Below are positions 42,059 to 53,302 of a DNA stretch of 64,000 bases, piece by piece (within the stretch, counting starts at the first letter, position 1; each line of letters starts with the position of its first letter). The translations under genes and the position numbers were made by a program. Under the pieces are notes generated by a model. That model did not search any database. It saw only the letters and a program-made list of their open reading frames with translations, and was not told where the DNA came from. The DNA is from Manihot esculenta (Eukaryota; Streptophyta; Magnoliopsida; Malpighiales; Euphorbiaceae), in NCBI RefSeq assembly GCF_001659605.2, contig NC_035161.2, positions 3,168,343 through 3,232,342 of the forward strand. The letters run 5' to 3'.

Positions 42059-43931
42059 GTTGTATTAGTTGGAATTGTCGTGGGCTTGGCAACCCACGAG
42101 CAGTTCAGGCCCTGAAAGAGATTATCAGGGTTAAGAGGCCGAACTTTCTTTTCTTGATTGAAACTTTATGTGGTTCTGCTAGGGTGAATGAGATAAAAGG
42201 TTTGTTGGGCTTTGATGATTTTTTCAGTGTGGATAGTTTGGGTCATAGCGGAGGGTTGGCTTTATTGTGGAGGTCAGTCTCTTCTATCTCTCTCTTAAGT
42301 TCATCGCAACATCATATTGATACAGAAATCTGCATGGATGGTGTTGGTTCTTGGCGCTTGACAGGGTATTATGGTGAAGCTGATCGTGGCTCTCGCCACT
42401 TGTCTTGGCAGAGACTGCATATGCTGGCATCTCATCTTGAAGCGCCCTGGGTGTGTTTGGGTGACTTCAATGATATTCTTTCTCCATCTGAGAAGCGAGG
42501 TGGTCGACCCCAACCTCCACGCTTGATCAATGGGTTTCGAAAGGCTCTTTGTGATTCTGGTCTTATGGAATTTTCTATGACAGGATACCCGTTCACGTGG
42601 GAGCATAGCAGGAACAGTGGTAGTTGGGTGGAATCTAAGTTGGATCGTGTTCTTACTAATGCTCAATGGCGTGCCAGGTTCTCTAATTCTTCAGCTGAAG
42701 TGATGGGTTTCTCTACATCTGACCATCTGCCTATCCTGCTTGTAGTTAAATGCTTTGTGGAACAGCGTCATGCTCACCGGTTTCGTTTTGAGAATACGTG
42801 GCTACGTGAGACCGGTTGCCGGAATCTTATTTTTGATATTTGGCAGTCTTCTTCTAACATAGATGCTGCGGGTAAGCTTGAGGCTTGTCGTTCTGCTCTC
42901 AAATCTTGGGGTATAAATCTTCGTCTTAAGCACAAAGTGGAGATGGATGAGTGCCTTGCTATCATGTCCCGTTTACGTGGCTCTCGCCTACAGGAACATA
43001 TAACTGAGTTTTTACGAGCTAAAGCCCGCTTCTTTCACCTCCTAAATCTCCGTGAGATCTTCTGGAAGCAGCGGGCCAAGCAATTTTGGCTTAAGGAGGG
43101 TGATGCTAATACTCGTTTTTTCCACCAGTCTGCTAGTGCTCGAAAAAGGAAAAACACGATTGTCAAACTGCTGGATGATTCAAATGTATGGCGGGACAGG
43201 AATTCGGGGTTGGAGGGTGTGATGATTGATTACTTTATGACTCTTTTTACTTCCCACAGTTGTAATTCTGAACATGTTTTGCAGTGTGTCCCGACGTTGG
43301 TATCACAGGATCATAATGCTTCTCTCTTAGCGCCATACAGTTGTGATGAGGTAAGGTCTGCAGCCTTTTCCATGAAAATTGATAAATCTCCTGGGCTAGA
43401 TGGTTTCAATCCTGGTTTTTTCCAGCAGTATTGGGAGATTATAGGAGATGATGTATCTAGTTTTTGCATTGAGTGTCTGCATTCCGGGTCTATTCCTCTG
43501 AAGTTGAATGAGACTGCTTTAGTTTTGATTCCAAAGAAGTTTGTGCCTGAGCGAATGAGCGACTTGCGTCCTATAGCCCTCTGCAATGTGGTCTATAAGA
43601 TCATCACTAAGATGATAGTTAATCGGCTTAAGTCCCTTCTGCCCACCATCATCTCGAAGAGTCAGAGTGCTTTTATTGTTGGTCGAAGTATTCAGGATAA
43701 TATAATCTTAGCTTTTGAGGCCTTGCATGGTTTTAAAGTGCATCAAAGGAAAAAAGAGTTTTCTGGGGCCCTCAAAATGGATATCAGCAAGGCCTATGAT
43801 AGACTTGAGTGGGGTTTCATTCGGGATATGCTTCTTTGGCTGGGTTTTGCGCAACAATGGGTTGCTTTGCTGTTCTCTTGTATCTCCACTGTTCGTTATT
43901 GGATCATGCATGATAGCAAGGAGTTAGGCCC
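42055..43931 (+). pseudogene. LINE ORF2, endonuclease/RT, interrupted by insertion
   Basis: An open frame of 626 codons from the ATG at 42055 to the insertion point. It begins MSCISWNCRGLGNPRAV. Endonuclease landmarks are FLIETL, GDFNDILSPSEK, the KLDRVL block and STSDHLPILL. RT fingers/palm start at about residue 440 (KSPGLDGFNPGFF, LRPIALCNVVYKIITKMI, SAFIVGRSIQDNI, ALKMDISKAYDRLEW). Element A cuts it just before the conserved RQGDP block, which reappears at 63972-64000 in the same frame. The frame runs another 18 codons into LTR sequence (to 43986); these residues are not LINE protein. Confidence 0.9.
43927..43931. repeat. TSD of element A, left copy (GGCCC)
   Basis: GGCCC directly before TGTAACGCC; repeated at 63967-63971. 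Confidence 0.95.
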
Positions 43932-46125
43932 TGTAACGCCCCGTAAATCCGGACCGCTACCGGCGCTAGGATCCAGATCGGCATAAGGCCGCCGGGACCC
44001 GTAGCAAGCCTAACATGTACCTGTAAACCTGTTTAATCCCATACATGATCAACATCATACATAAATATTAAAACTTCTTCTTGCATACATGCTATCATTC
44101 ACCAACTCAACCTGTGCATACTCTGAGCATTTACATAAATAAAGTCCCTCTGTGGGATCTCATCAAGCCTCAAAGGGCTATACAACATATGGTGAGTTGG
44201 TTTACATAAACATAGAGATCATGTAAAGATACAAATGGGATTAACAACATACTATGGTCAAGCACAACTCTAACCTCAATAACATTAATACATAAAGGGA
44301 CTATTCAAAAATACATCATTTTACAAATTTGTCATGTCCACAATCTATCTATTACAAACATGTGACTTTTCTCTTCATAGCCTTCTCTATCTATCCCGTA
44401 CCTGCAAACCTGGGGGTTAGGGGAGAGGGGTGAGCTAGATGCCCAGTGAGTAGAACTATATAAAAAGAACTCTTAAAACATGTTATCATGGAATGCATCA
44501 CTGCACAAACATTTCACATCATGGACGGACTGACCCAAAAATCCCTCAGCTCCATGCCCGGCCCTATTATGGGCACCACAGGACTTCGTATTGCCCGGCC
44601 CTATTATGGGCACCACAGGACTTCGTAGATCGGAGCTATTGCCCGGCCCTATTATGGGCACCACAGGACTTCGTACAAAGGGCTAATGAGTCGTGCAATG
44701 TCCATCCCCCATCAACAACAAATAATAATGCAATGCAACATAATTCGTGATTCTAATGCAAACAACCTATAATATAATCATGATGCATGAAGCATGGTAA
44801 AAACATTTAGTTTCTTAATTTAAAAGGTTAAGTATAGTCCCACTCACCTCTGGCTGACTCTGACAACTCTGTAGCAGCTGGCTCACTGCTGTGGTCCTTG
44901 GTTCCTCGGGTCCGAACCTACACAGGTGGACTCCAATGAGGGACCAAACATATATAAACATGACTCTAATATATCCCCCAAAAACCCCCTAAAACATCAT
45001 GAAAACATCACATAAAATATGCAAGAAATGGCTGAACAGGGCACCTTCGGCGGCACCTTCGGCGGCCGAAAGTCCTGGACAGAGACGAAACTCAGCTAGG
45101 TTCGGCGGCACCTTCGGCGGCCGAAAGTGCCAGACAGAGACGAAAGTCTCTTTTCGGGGGCAACTTCGGCAGCCGAAAGGCCTGCCTCCCCAGCCATGTT
45201 CGGCGGCCGAAAGTACCTTCGGCTGCCGAACCTGGTTTCTGCCAAAGGGCAGAAACTTGACTCCCTTTGTCCATTTCGCCTCTAAACTTACCAATCATGC
45301 ATATTTTTCAACCAAAGCATGCATACAAGTTCCTAGGGGCCTCAAACAAGCATATACTCCATCTACAACACTCCACAATCACACAAACAAGCTACATTGT
45401 TCATCAAACATAAAAAACCTAACATTTTCTCAAATATACAAGTATCCCTAAACATGGCATTCTACCCCTTTAAAACTTTGTAAAACTTGTTTAAAACACA
45501 TAATAAGGGTGGATCCGAGCTTACCTCTTGAAGACACGAGAGGAAACGACCTTAGCTCGGAAATGGGGGAGATTTGAGTTCTTGAACTTCAAAGCTCCAA
45601 AACTTGCTTTAAACTTGTGAATCTTCAAAATAGAAGTTATAAACTTGTTAAAACCATGAAAAATCTAAGGAAAACACTCAAGATTGAGGGAGGAGCGGCG
45701 GAGACTCACCTTGGCCGACAATGGGAGAGAAAAAGCTCGCCCGTGCGGACCAAAGGGACCCTTTTATAGTGGCTGGCCAGGCCACGTTCGGGGGCCGAAT
45801 GTGCCTCCGTATCCATGCAATGTTCGGCGGCCGAACATGAGGTTCGGCGGCCGAACCTGCAATTCCCTCACTCATGCTTTCGGGGGCCTAACGTGCCTCC
45901 TAATCACATGCATGTTCGGCGGCCGAACTTGTCTTTCGGCGGCCGAACCTGAGTTTTCCTCCAATGCTATTTTCATGCAAAAACTTATTTAAAATCATAC
46001 TTAAAAACATTAAAATGCATGAAAACATTTCATAAAACATGATTTTACCCTTCTAGAGGCTTCCGACATCAGAGATTCCACCGGACGGTAGGAATTCCGA
46101 TACCGGAGTCTAGCCGGGTATTACA
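43932..46125 (-). mobile_element. 3' LTR of element A
   Basis: 2194 bp, plus-strand ends TGTAACGCCCCG and GGGTATTACA. It contains about nine TTCGGC-N-GCCGAA dyads (45055-45240 and 45785-45950) on both sides of the sense TATA region (CTTTTATA on the plus strand, 45761-45768). It also has a triplicated 36-bp unit and the splice-like motifs. Small open frames in it are not genes. Confidence 0.95.
44555..44675. repeat. Triplicated 36-bp unit in LTR of element A
   Basis: TGCCCGGCCCTATTATGGGC..GGACTTCGTA occurs at 44555, 44592 and 44640, the last after a 10-bp spacer. The same structure is in the other LTR of A at 52100-52220 but not in the LTRs of B. Confidence 0.92.
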
Positions 46126-46140
46126 TTCTCCCCCCCTTAA
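46126..46140 (-). other. Polypurine tract of element A
   Basis: The minus strand reads TTAAGGGGGGGAGAA directly before the 3' LTR start TGTAATACCC. This is the expected place and composition for the plus-strand primer. Confidence 0.88.
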
Positions 46141-46162
46141 GAACATTCGTCCCCGAATGTTC
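46141..46162 (-). other. Hairpin adjacent to the PPT, element A
   Basis: Perfect 9-bp inverted repeat GAACATTCG..CGAATGTTC with a 4-nt loop, directly 5' (in sense) of the polypurine tract. It is conserved in element B. Confidence 0.8.
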
Positions 46163-46226
46163 CTCAACTAGTACATGCATATCACAACAAACATAACATA
46201 TACATAAAAACACATAGGGACTAACC

Positions 46227-49200
46227 TTAAAAGAGATGGGGATATTGCTGGAGCATGGACTCCCGTGTCTCCCAAGTGCATTCTTCCATATTGTGGTGGT
46301 TCCAAAGGACTTTCACCATCGGGATTTCCTTGTTCCTTAGCTTTCTGATCTGTGTGTCCACAATCCGTACTGGCTGCTCTACATAGGTGAGATCCTCTTG
46401 GATCTCCACATCAGGCTCACTAAGAACCTTGCCCGGATCTGACACGAATTTTCTCAACATGGAAACATGGAAAACCGGATGGATTCTCTCCATGGAAGCA
46501 GGCAAGTCCAGCTTGTACGATACATTCCCAACCTTTTGCAAGACCTCAAAGGGTCCGATGTACCGCGGAGCTAGCTTACCCTTCTTACCAAACCGAACCA
46601 CCCCTTTCATTGGAGACACCTTGAGCAACACTAGATCCCCCTCCTGAAACTCTACCTGTTTCCTGCGGATGTCTGCATAACTCTTCTGCCTGCTTGAAGC
46701 AGTCTTGATTCTTTCTCTGATCATGGGCACCACCCTGCTGGTGATCTCTACAAGCTCGGGCCCTGCCAAGGCCTTCTCTCCTACTTCTTCCCAGCAAACA
46801 GGTGACCTGCACTTCCTCCCATACAAAGCTTCATATGGGGCCATCCCTATGCTGGCATGATAGCTGTTATTGTAGGCAAACTCCACCAAGGGTAGATGTT
46901 GCCTCCAAGAACCGCCAAAATCCAGCGCACACATTCTGAGCATATCCTCTATTGTCTGGATGGTCCTCTCTGACTGTCCATCAGTCTGGGGATGGAAGGC
47001 AGTACTGAAATCCAATCTGGTACCCATAGCACTCTGCAGACTCCGCCAAAACCTGGAAGTGAACTGGGGCCCTCTATCTGACACTATTGAAACAGGAACC
47101 CCATGCAGCCTGACGATCTCATCAACGTACACCTGCGCCAACTTGTCCACAGAATAGCCACTCCTGACAGGGATGAAGTGAGCAGATTTGGTGAGTCTGT
47201 CCACAATCACCCATATGGAGTCCAATCTGTTGGACGTCGCCGGTAACCCCACCACGAAGTCCATAGCTATATTCTCCCATTTCCACTCTGGAATAGGTAG
47301 CGGGTTAAGCATTCCAGCCGGCTTCTGATGTTCCAGCTTCACCCTCTGACACACTTCGCAGGCTGACACGAACTGTGCCACTTCTTTCTTCATAGCTGGC
47401 CACCAATAAACTTTCTTTAGATCTTGATACATCTTGGTGGCTCCGGGGTGAATGCTGTATCTTGCATTATGAGCCTCTCTCATAATGTCTCCTTTTAGCC
47501 CAATGTCATCTGGTACACATAGTCTGCTCCCAAAGCGGAGGATCCCCTTACTGTCGAATCTGAACTCGCTATCATTGCCTGACTGAACAGTCCTGGCAAT
47601 CTTCACTAACTCTGGGTCCTCATGCTGTTTCTGAGCCACCTGCTCCAGAAACACGGGTGTTACTTTCATCTGTGCAATCAGAGCACCTGTACCAGACAAC
47701 TCCAACTGTAGACCTTCATTCATGAGCTTGTAAAATTCCTTCACCACCGGTCTCCTCTCTGCCGTGATGTGGGATAGACTGCCAAGTGATTTCCGGCCTA
47801 AGGCATCAGCTACAACATTAGCCTTACCCGAATGGTACTGTATCTTGCAATCATAGTCACTGAGCAGCTCTACCCATCTCCTCTGTCTCATATTCAGCTC
47901 CCTCTGGCTCAAGATGTGCTGCAGGCTCTTATGATCTGTGAAGATTTCACATTTTACCCCATAGAGGTAGTGCCTCCACATCTTGAGTGCAAAGATCACT
48001 GCTGCCATTTCTAGGTCATGTGTGGGGTAATTCAGCTCGTGCTTCTTCAGCTGTCTAGAAGCATAAGCTATCACCCTTCCATTCTGCATTAGCACACAAC
48101 CCAAGCCTATTCTGGATGCATCACAGAACACTGTGAAATCCTCATTGCTGTTTGGCAGAGCTAACACTGGTGCTGAAGTCAACCTTTTCTTGAGCTCCTC
48201 AAAGCTCTCCTCACACTGGTCGGTCCACTCAAACCTCTGATTCTTTCTGGTTAACCTGGTTAGAGGAGCTGCAATTTTGGAGAAGTCCTGGACGAACCTC
48301 CTGTAGTAACCAGCCAAACCCAAGAAACTTCTGATCTCTGTCACTGTAGTGGGTCTTGGCCAGTTAGTCACAGCTTCAACCTTCTTGGGGTCCACCTCTA
48401 TCCCATTCTCTGACACTATATGCCCCAAGAATGATATGCTCCTTAACCAGAACTCACACTTGGAGAACTTGGCATACAAGCCATGTTCCCTCAAGGTCTG
48501 CAGAACTATCCTCAGATGATGTGCATGCTCCTCTGCATTCCTGGAATACACTAAGATATCATCTATAAAGACAATAACAAAGTGATCCAGGTATTGTCTG
48601 AATACTCTGTTCATGAGATCCATGAATGCTGCAGGGGCGTTAGTTAACCCGAACGGCATCACAAGGAACTCATAGTGCCCATATCTGGTCCTGAAAGCTG
48701 TCTTCGGTATGTCTTCTTCCCTTATCCTCAGCTGATGGTACCCTGATCTCAGATCTATTTTGGAGAAACAACCCGCTCCTGCTAGCTGGTCGAATAGATC
48801 GTCGATCCTTGGCAATGGGTACTTGTTCTTGGTAGTGACTTTGTTCAACTGCCTGTAGTCGATACAAAGTCTAAGGGATCCATCCTTCTTTTTCACAAAT
48901 AGCACTGGAGCACCCCAAGGTGAGGTACTCGGTCGGATGAAGCCCTTATCTACCAGATCTTGCAACTGCTCTTTCAATTCTTTCAATTCTGCTGGCGCCA
49001 TCCTGTAGGGAGGGATAGAGATCGGTCTAGTTCCAGGCATCAGTTCAATCTCGAACTCTATCTCCCTAGCAGGTGGTAGTCCTGGAAGCTCTTCTGGAAA
49101 GACATCCAGAAATTCTCTGACAACTGGCACTGAGGCTGGCTCCCTGACTTGTCTATCTAGCTCTCTCACGTGAGCTACATACCCCTGACATCCCTTCCTA

Positions 49201-51239
49201 AGCAGCCTTCGAGCCTGTAGGGCCGATATCAGTCCTCTAGGCGTACCCCTCCTGTCTCCTCTGAAGACAACCTCTGACCCGTCCTGATCTCTGAACCTGA
49301 CTACCTTGTCCCTGCAGTCCAAGGTAGCACCATGGGTAGATAGCCAATCCATCCCTAGAATGACGTCAAAATCTGTCAAGTCTAGAACCACAAGGTCGGC
49401 GGAGAGGCATCTTCCCTCAACAAATACGGGACAATACCGGCAGACTGACTCTGCCACTGTCGGGTCACACTTGGGTCCACTGACCCATAGGGGACACTCT
49501 AACCCAGAGACAATCAACCCTAATCTCTCAACTGCCCTCGGAGCAATAAAGGAATGAGATGCACCCGGGTCCATTAATGCATACACATCAGAACACCCAA
49601 TGATGAGATTACCTGACACCACGGTGTTGGATGTGTTCGCCTCCTGCTGAGTCATGGTGAAGATCCTGGCTGGAGCTGATGGACCTTCACCTCGGGAACC
49701 AGAAGAAGAGGCTGCTCCTCTCCCTCTACCTCTGCCACTGCCCTGTGTTGTGGCTGGAGCTGCTGGTTGTGCCACACTACCTGAAGCTGTCTGCTGGGGC
49801 TGGCCCATAAAAGGTGCTCTAGGACAATCCCGAGCTATGTGTCCCTCTTGGCCACACCTGAAACATGCGTTGGTCCCCATTCGACACACTCCCTTGTGTG
49901 ATCTTCCACATCTCTGGCATTCCGTACCATCTGAGCCTGAGCTCGAGCCACCGCCAAATCCCAGACCGGATTTCAGCTTATTCCAGAACTTGTTCTTCTT
50001 GGGCTTCTTGGTGTTACTCCACCTCTTGCTCCCTGAGCTCTGAGTAGAGGGTCCTGGCCCTCCTCTGCCTGGGGTCTTAACCCCTGAAGACTGGGTTACT
50101 GACTGCTTCACTGACCCCTCCACTATAGCACTTGCTTCCATTCTTCGAGCCATATCCACCACAGTGTGGAAACTTTCTCTCTCAGCTGACTGAATTAATG
50201 AGGAGTACCTGGACTGCAATTTCATAACATACCTCCTGGCCTTCTTTGCATCTGTATCTAGAGCTTGCCCCGAGAAGGGTAATAGCTCCAGAAATTTATC
50301 TGTGTACTCCTCTATGCTCATGTCCTCTGTCTGTCTCAGCTGTTCAAACTCAATCATCTTCAGCTCTCTGGAACTATCTGGAAAGGCCCATCCAGCAAAC
50401 TCATTGGCAAATTCCTCCCATGTCATATTATCAAGTCTCGGGTCCACATAGCACTTGAACCATTCCCGTGCCTTCTTGCACTTTAAAGTGAACCCTGCCA
50501 TCTCAATGGCTCTTCTATCATCTGCCCCTAGCTCATCAGTGATCATCTTCACTGCTCTCAGATATTCAAAGGGATCATCCCCTGACTTGTACTTAGGAGC
50601 ATCCAGCTTAAGGTAAGCTGTCATCTTCACCTTACTCCCACTGGCTGAGCTAGGTCTAGGAGGTTGAGTAGCTGGGGTTACTGGTTCTGTAGGTGGTGGA
50701 GGTGGGGGTGCAGTATTCCCCGAAGTGGGGTTTGCTGGGTGAGGATAGAAGGGTGAGGGTGGATAAGCTGGGTACTGTGGATAAGGTGGATAGAAAGGTG
50801 GATAAGGCATGTGAGTAGGGTAGGGGTTAAAGCTGGAGTAATCCGATGTACTTCCCATCGGATACCCGGGACTCTGTGCATATGGTGGATAATAGGGTGG
50901 AAAGCCATACCCCGAGGCCTGAACGCCTCCCTGTGACTCCCCTGTCCCTTCTTCCTGCATGCTCACATCCAGATTCCCATCCCTTCTCTGATCCTCTTCC
51001 ATAACCTCCCTCACATCTGAAGAACTTCCTCCTCTTTCTGTCCCCCTTCTGCTAGTATCAAAAGACCTTCTAGGGTCCCTTGACACTCTTTCTCTGTTTA
51101 CTTTGCATGACATTGCCCTAGGCAATGTGGAAGGACGGGCGCTTGTGCCCTCATCCTCAGGTGGGACTCCTGTCAATCGTGCAGATCGACGAGTTCCTCT
51201 CATCCTGTTTTCTCTGAAAAACCAGCACATAACCCACAA
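46227..51239 (-). CDS. gag-pol: Gag-pol polyprotein of gypsy element A
   Basis: A single intact frame of 1670 aa. Comparison with element B suggests the real start is Met13 ([10 protein letters not shown], at 51203), giving about 1658 aa. Order (approximate residues): Pro/Tyr-rich N-terminus; gag domain 205-350 ([18 protein letters not shown]); zinc knuckle near 458 ([14 protein letters not shown]); protease near 553 ([10 protein letters not shown]). RT follows with [13 protein letters not shown] and the active-site FIDDILVYS near 890. RNase H starts near 1038 (CDASRIGLG) and includes TDHKSLQ. Integrase has an HHCC finger (CEVCQRVK) and a core with Asp in AMDFVV (~1324), Asp in VSDRGPQF (~1390) and Glu in TDGQSERT (~1425). 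The last 55 residues ([16 protein letters not shown]) resemble a chromodomain. No frame break between gag and pol. Confidence 0.95.
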   Translation of the reverse strand: MWVMCWFFRENRMRGTRRSARLTGVPPEDEGTSARPSTLPRAMSCKVNRERVSRDPRRSFDTSRRGTERGGSSSDVREVMEEDQRRDGNLDVSMQEEGTGESQGGVQASGYGFPPYYPPYAQSPGYPMGSTSDYSSFNPYPTHMPYPPFYPPYPQYPAYPPSPFYPHPANPTSGNTAPPPPPPTEPVTPATQPPRPSSASGSKVKMTAYLKLDAPKYKSGDDPFEYLRAVKMITDELGADDRRAIEMAGFTLKCKKAREWFKCYVDPRLDNMTWEEFANEFAGWAFPDSSRELKMIEFEQLRQTEDMSIEEYTDKFLELLPFSGQALDTDAKKARRYVMKLQSRYSSLIQSAERESFHTVVDMARRMEASAIVEGSVKQSVTQSSGVKTPGRGGPGPSTQSSGSKRWSNTKKPKKNKFWNKLKSGLGFGGGSSSGSDGTECQRCGRSHKGVCRMGTNACFRCGQEGHIARDCPRAPFMGQPQQTASGSVAQPAAPATTQGSGRGRGRGAASSSGSRGEGPSAPARIFTMTQQEANTSNTVVSGNLIIGCSDVYALMDPGASHSFIAPRAVERLGLIVSGLECPLWVSGPKCDPTVAESVCRYCPVFVEGRCLSADLVVLDLTDFDVILGMDWLSTHGATLDCRDKVVRFRDQDGSEVVFRGDRRGTPRGLISALQARRLLRKGCQGYVAHVRELDRQVREPASVPVVREFLDVFPEELPGLPPAREIEFEIELMPGTRPISIPPYRMAPAELKELKEQLQDLVDKGFIRPSTSPWGAPVLFVKKKDGSLRLCIDYRQLNKVTTKNKYPLPRIDDLFDQLAGAGCFSKIDLRSGYHQLRIREEDIPKTAFRTRYGHYEFLVMPFGLTNAPAAFMDLMNRVFRQYLDHFVIVFIDDILVYSRNAEEHAHHLRIVLQTLREHGLYAKFSKCEFWLRSISFLGHIVSENGIEVDPKKVEAVTNWPRPTTVTEIRSFLGLAGYYRRFVQDFSKIAAPLTRLTRKNQRFEWTDQCEESFEELKKRLTSAPVLALPNSNEDFTVFCDASRIGLGCVLMQNGRVIAYASRQLKKHELNYPTHDLEMAAVIFALKMWRHYLYGVKCEIFTDHKSLQHILSQRELNMRQRRWVELLSDYDCKIQYHSGKANVVADALGRKSLGSLSHITAERRPVVKEFYKLMNEGLQLELSGTGALIAQMKVTPVFLEQVAQKQHEDPELVKIARTVQSGNDSEFRFDSKGILRFGSRLCVPDDIGLKGDIMREAHNARYSIHPGATKMYQDLKKVYWWPAMKKEVAQFVSACEVCQRVKLEHQKPAGMLNPLPIPEWKWENIAMDFVVGLPATSNRLDSIWVIVDRLTKSAHFIPVRSGYSVDKLAQVYVDEIVRLHGVPVSIVSDRGPQFTSRFWRSLQSAMGTRLDFSTAFHPQTDGQSERTIQTIEDMLRMCALDFGGSWRQHLPLVEFAYNNSYHASIGMAPYEALYGRKCRSPVCWEEVGEKALAGPELVEITSRVVPMIRERIKTASSRQKSYADIRRKQVEFQEGDLVLLKVSPMKGVVRFGKKGKLAPRYIGPFEVLQKVGNVSYKLDLPASMERIHPVFHVSMLRKFVSDPGKVLSEPDVEIQEDLTYVEQPVRIVDTQIRKLRNKEIPMVKVLWNHHNMEECTWETRESMLQQYPHLF

Positions 51240-51461
51240 GCATTAGCATCACATGGTTCATGTGGGCACACATGAACCCTCACCACATACATAACAAACA
51301 TAGCATATCATTTATGCACATGCATATAGTCATGGCATATCACATCATCATCAAGACAGGACTCTACATCCTATCCTAGTGGACATGACTTTTCCTATTG
51401 TGCTTGACCTTCTATAACCTCTATGAGCCCGACACTCTAGGTCCGACCATATGAACCTTGG

Positions 51462-51473
51462 GCTCTGATACCA
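51462..51473 (-). other. Primer binding site of element A (tRNA-Met initiator)
   Basis: The minus strand reads TGGTATCAGAGC, three bases (GAG) after the 5' LTR end. This is the classic plant PBS complementary to the 3' end of initiator tRNA-Met. Confidence 0.93.
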
Positions 51474-52099
51474 CTCTGTAACGCCCCGTAAATCCGGACC
51501 GCTACCGGCGCTAGGATCCAGATCGGCATAAGGCCGCCGGGACCCGTAGCAAGCCTAACATGTACCTGTAAACCTGTTTAATCCCATACATGATCAACAT
51601 CATACATAAATATTAAAACTTCTTCTTGCATACATGCTATCATTCACCAACTCAACCTGTGCATACTCTGAGCATTTACATAAATAAAGTCCCTCTGTGG
51701 GATCTCATCAAGCCTCAAAGGGCTATACAACATATGGTGAGTTGGTTTACATAAACATAGAGATCATGTAAAGATACAAATGGGATTAACAACATACTAT
51801 GGTCAAGCACAACTCTAACCTCAATAACATTAATACATAAAGGGACTATTCAAAAATACATCATTTTACAAATTTGTCATGTCCACAATCTATCTATTAC
51901 AAACATGTGACTTTTCTCTTCATAGCCTTCTCTATCTATCCCGTACCTGCAAACCTGGGGGTTAGGGGAGAGGGGTGAGCTAGATGCCCAGTGAGTAGAA
52001 CTATATAAAAAGAACTCTTAAAACATGTTATCATGGAATGCATCACTGCACAAACATTTCACATCATGGACGGACTGACCCAAAAATCCCTCAGCTCCA

Positions 52100-52220
52100 T
52101 GCCCGGCCCTATTATGGGCACCACAGGACTTCGTATTGCCCGGCCCTATTATGGGCACCACAGGACTTCGTAGATCGGAGCTATTGCCCGGCCCTATTAT
52201 GGGCACCACAGGACTTCGTA
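52100..52220. repeat. Triplicated 36-bp unit, 5' LTR of element A
   Basis: The same three-copy array as at 44555-44675. Confidence 0.92.
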
Positions 52221-53065
52221 CAAAGGGCTAATGAGTCGTGCAATGTCCATCCCCCATCAACAACAAATAATAATGCAATGCAACATAATTCGTGATTCTA
52301 ATGCAAACAACCTATAATATAATCATGATGCATGAAGCATGGTAAAAACATTTAGTTTCTTAATTTAAAAGGTTAAGTATAGTCCCACTCACCTCTGGCT
52401 GACTCTGACAACTCTGTAGCAGCTGGCTCACTGCTGTGGTCCTTGGTTCCTCGGGTCCGAACCTACACAGGTGGACTCCAATGAGGGACCAAACATATAT
52501 AAACATGACTCTAATATATCCCCCAAAAACCCCCTAAAACATCATGAAAACATCACATAAAATATGCAAGAAATGGCTGAACAGGGCACCTTCGGCGGCA
52601 CCTTCGGCGGCCGAAAGTCCTGGACAGAGACGAAACTCAGCTAGGTTCGGCGGCACCTTCGGCGGCCGAAAGTGCCAGACAGAGACGAAAGTCTCTTTTC
52701 GGGGGCAACTTCGGCAGCCGAAAGGCCTGCCTCCCCAGCCATGTTCGGCGGCCGAAAGTACCTTCGGCTGCCGAACCTGGTTTCTGCCAAAGGGCAGAAA
52801 CTTGACTCCCTTTGTCCATTTCGCCTCTAAACTTACCAATCATGCATATTTTTCAACCAAAGCATGCATACAAGTTCCTAGGGGCCTCAAACAAGCATAT
52901 ACTCCATCTACAACACTCCACAATCACACAAACAAGCTACATTGTTCATCAAACATCAAAAACCTAACATTTTCTCAAATATACAAGTATCCCTAAACAT
53001 GGCATTCTACCCCTTTAAAACTTTGTAAAACTTGTTTAAAACACATAATAAGGGTGGATTCGAGC

Positions 53066-53070
53066 TTACC
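53066..53070. repeat. TSD of element B, left copy (TTACC)
   Basis: TTACC before TGTAACAGCC; repeated at 63362-63366. On the sense strand it is GGTAA, part of a conserved donor-like CAAGAG|GTAAG in A's LTR. Confidence 0.95.
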
Positions 53071-53302
53071 TGTAACAGCCCGGCCATCCTCCGTGACCGG
53101 CACTGTCTTAACATCCCCTCACCCTCACGGGATCCGGGCAGGATTTGTCCCTCGGGAGAGCACCTACGGCCCATCTTACCCCAAGTGGATTTGGCCCAAA
53201 TTTCCCTTTGGAAATTAGGTCGCCTCCCCCACTGCTCGAACCCTTGACCTCCCGCTTTAAGGGAATAGTCTGGTGAGAGTGAGTACCAATTGTTCCAATC
53301 TC
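53071..53302 (-). other. 232-bp extension between B's 3' LTR and the TSD
   Basis: In sense it starts GAGATTGGAACAATTGG directly after the LTR end GTTACA, and ends GCCGGGCTGTTACA at the TSD. The TTACC duplication flanks this piece plus B, not B alone. The sequence is GC-richer than flanks and contains a B-box-like GGGTTCGAGC (complement of 53234-53243), so it may be partly tRNA/SINE-derived. It has no coding potential. The origin is unknown. Confidence 0.85.

Larger units (their letters stand above)
40880..43931 (+). mobile_element. L1-type LINE, 5' part, split by gypsy element A
   Basis: Plus-strand LINE with intact ORF1 and ORF2 up to the point where element A inserts. The frame resumes at 63972 after a 20,035-bp insertion bounded by GGCCC. 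Apart from the insertion no lesion is seen in the part covered. The 5' end is approximate. Confidence 0.88.
51477..53070 (-). mobile_element. 5' LTR of element A, PBS-proximal part
   Basis: 1594 bp nearly identical to 43932-45525. It is interrupted at 53070/53071 by element B. The promoter-bearing part is displaced to 63367-63966, so this part no longer lies next to its own TATA region. Confidence 0.95.

Noticed and set aside
42055..43986. A 643-aa ORF2 product ending in the LTR
   Set aside because: The last 18 residues come from element A's LTR; LINE coding sequence ends at the insertion point 43931.
49306..50458. Plus-strand frames inside the gag-pol region of element A (and counterparts in B)
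   Set aside because: Antisense shadows of a strongly supported polyprotein; no motif or promoter.
53071..53302. A Cassandra-type TRIM with 5S rRNA sequence as source of the 232 bp
   Set aside because: The characteristic 5S rRNA core and GTGTTGCA-type end are not present.
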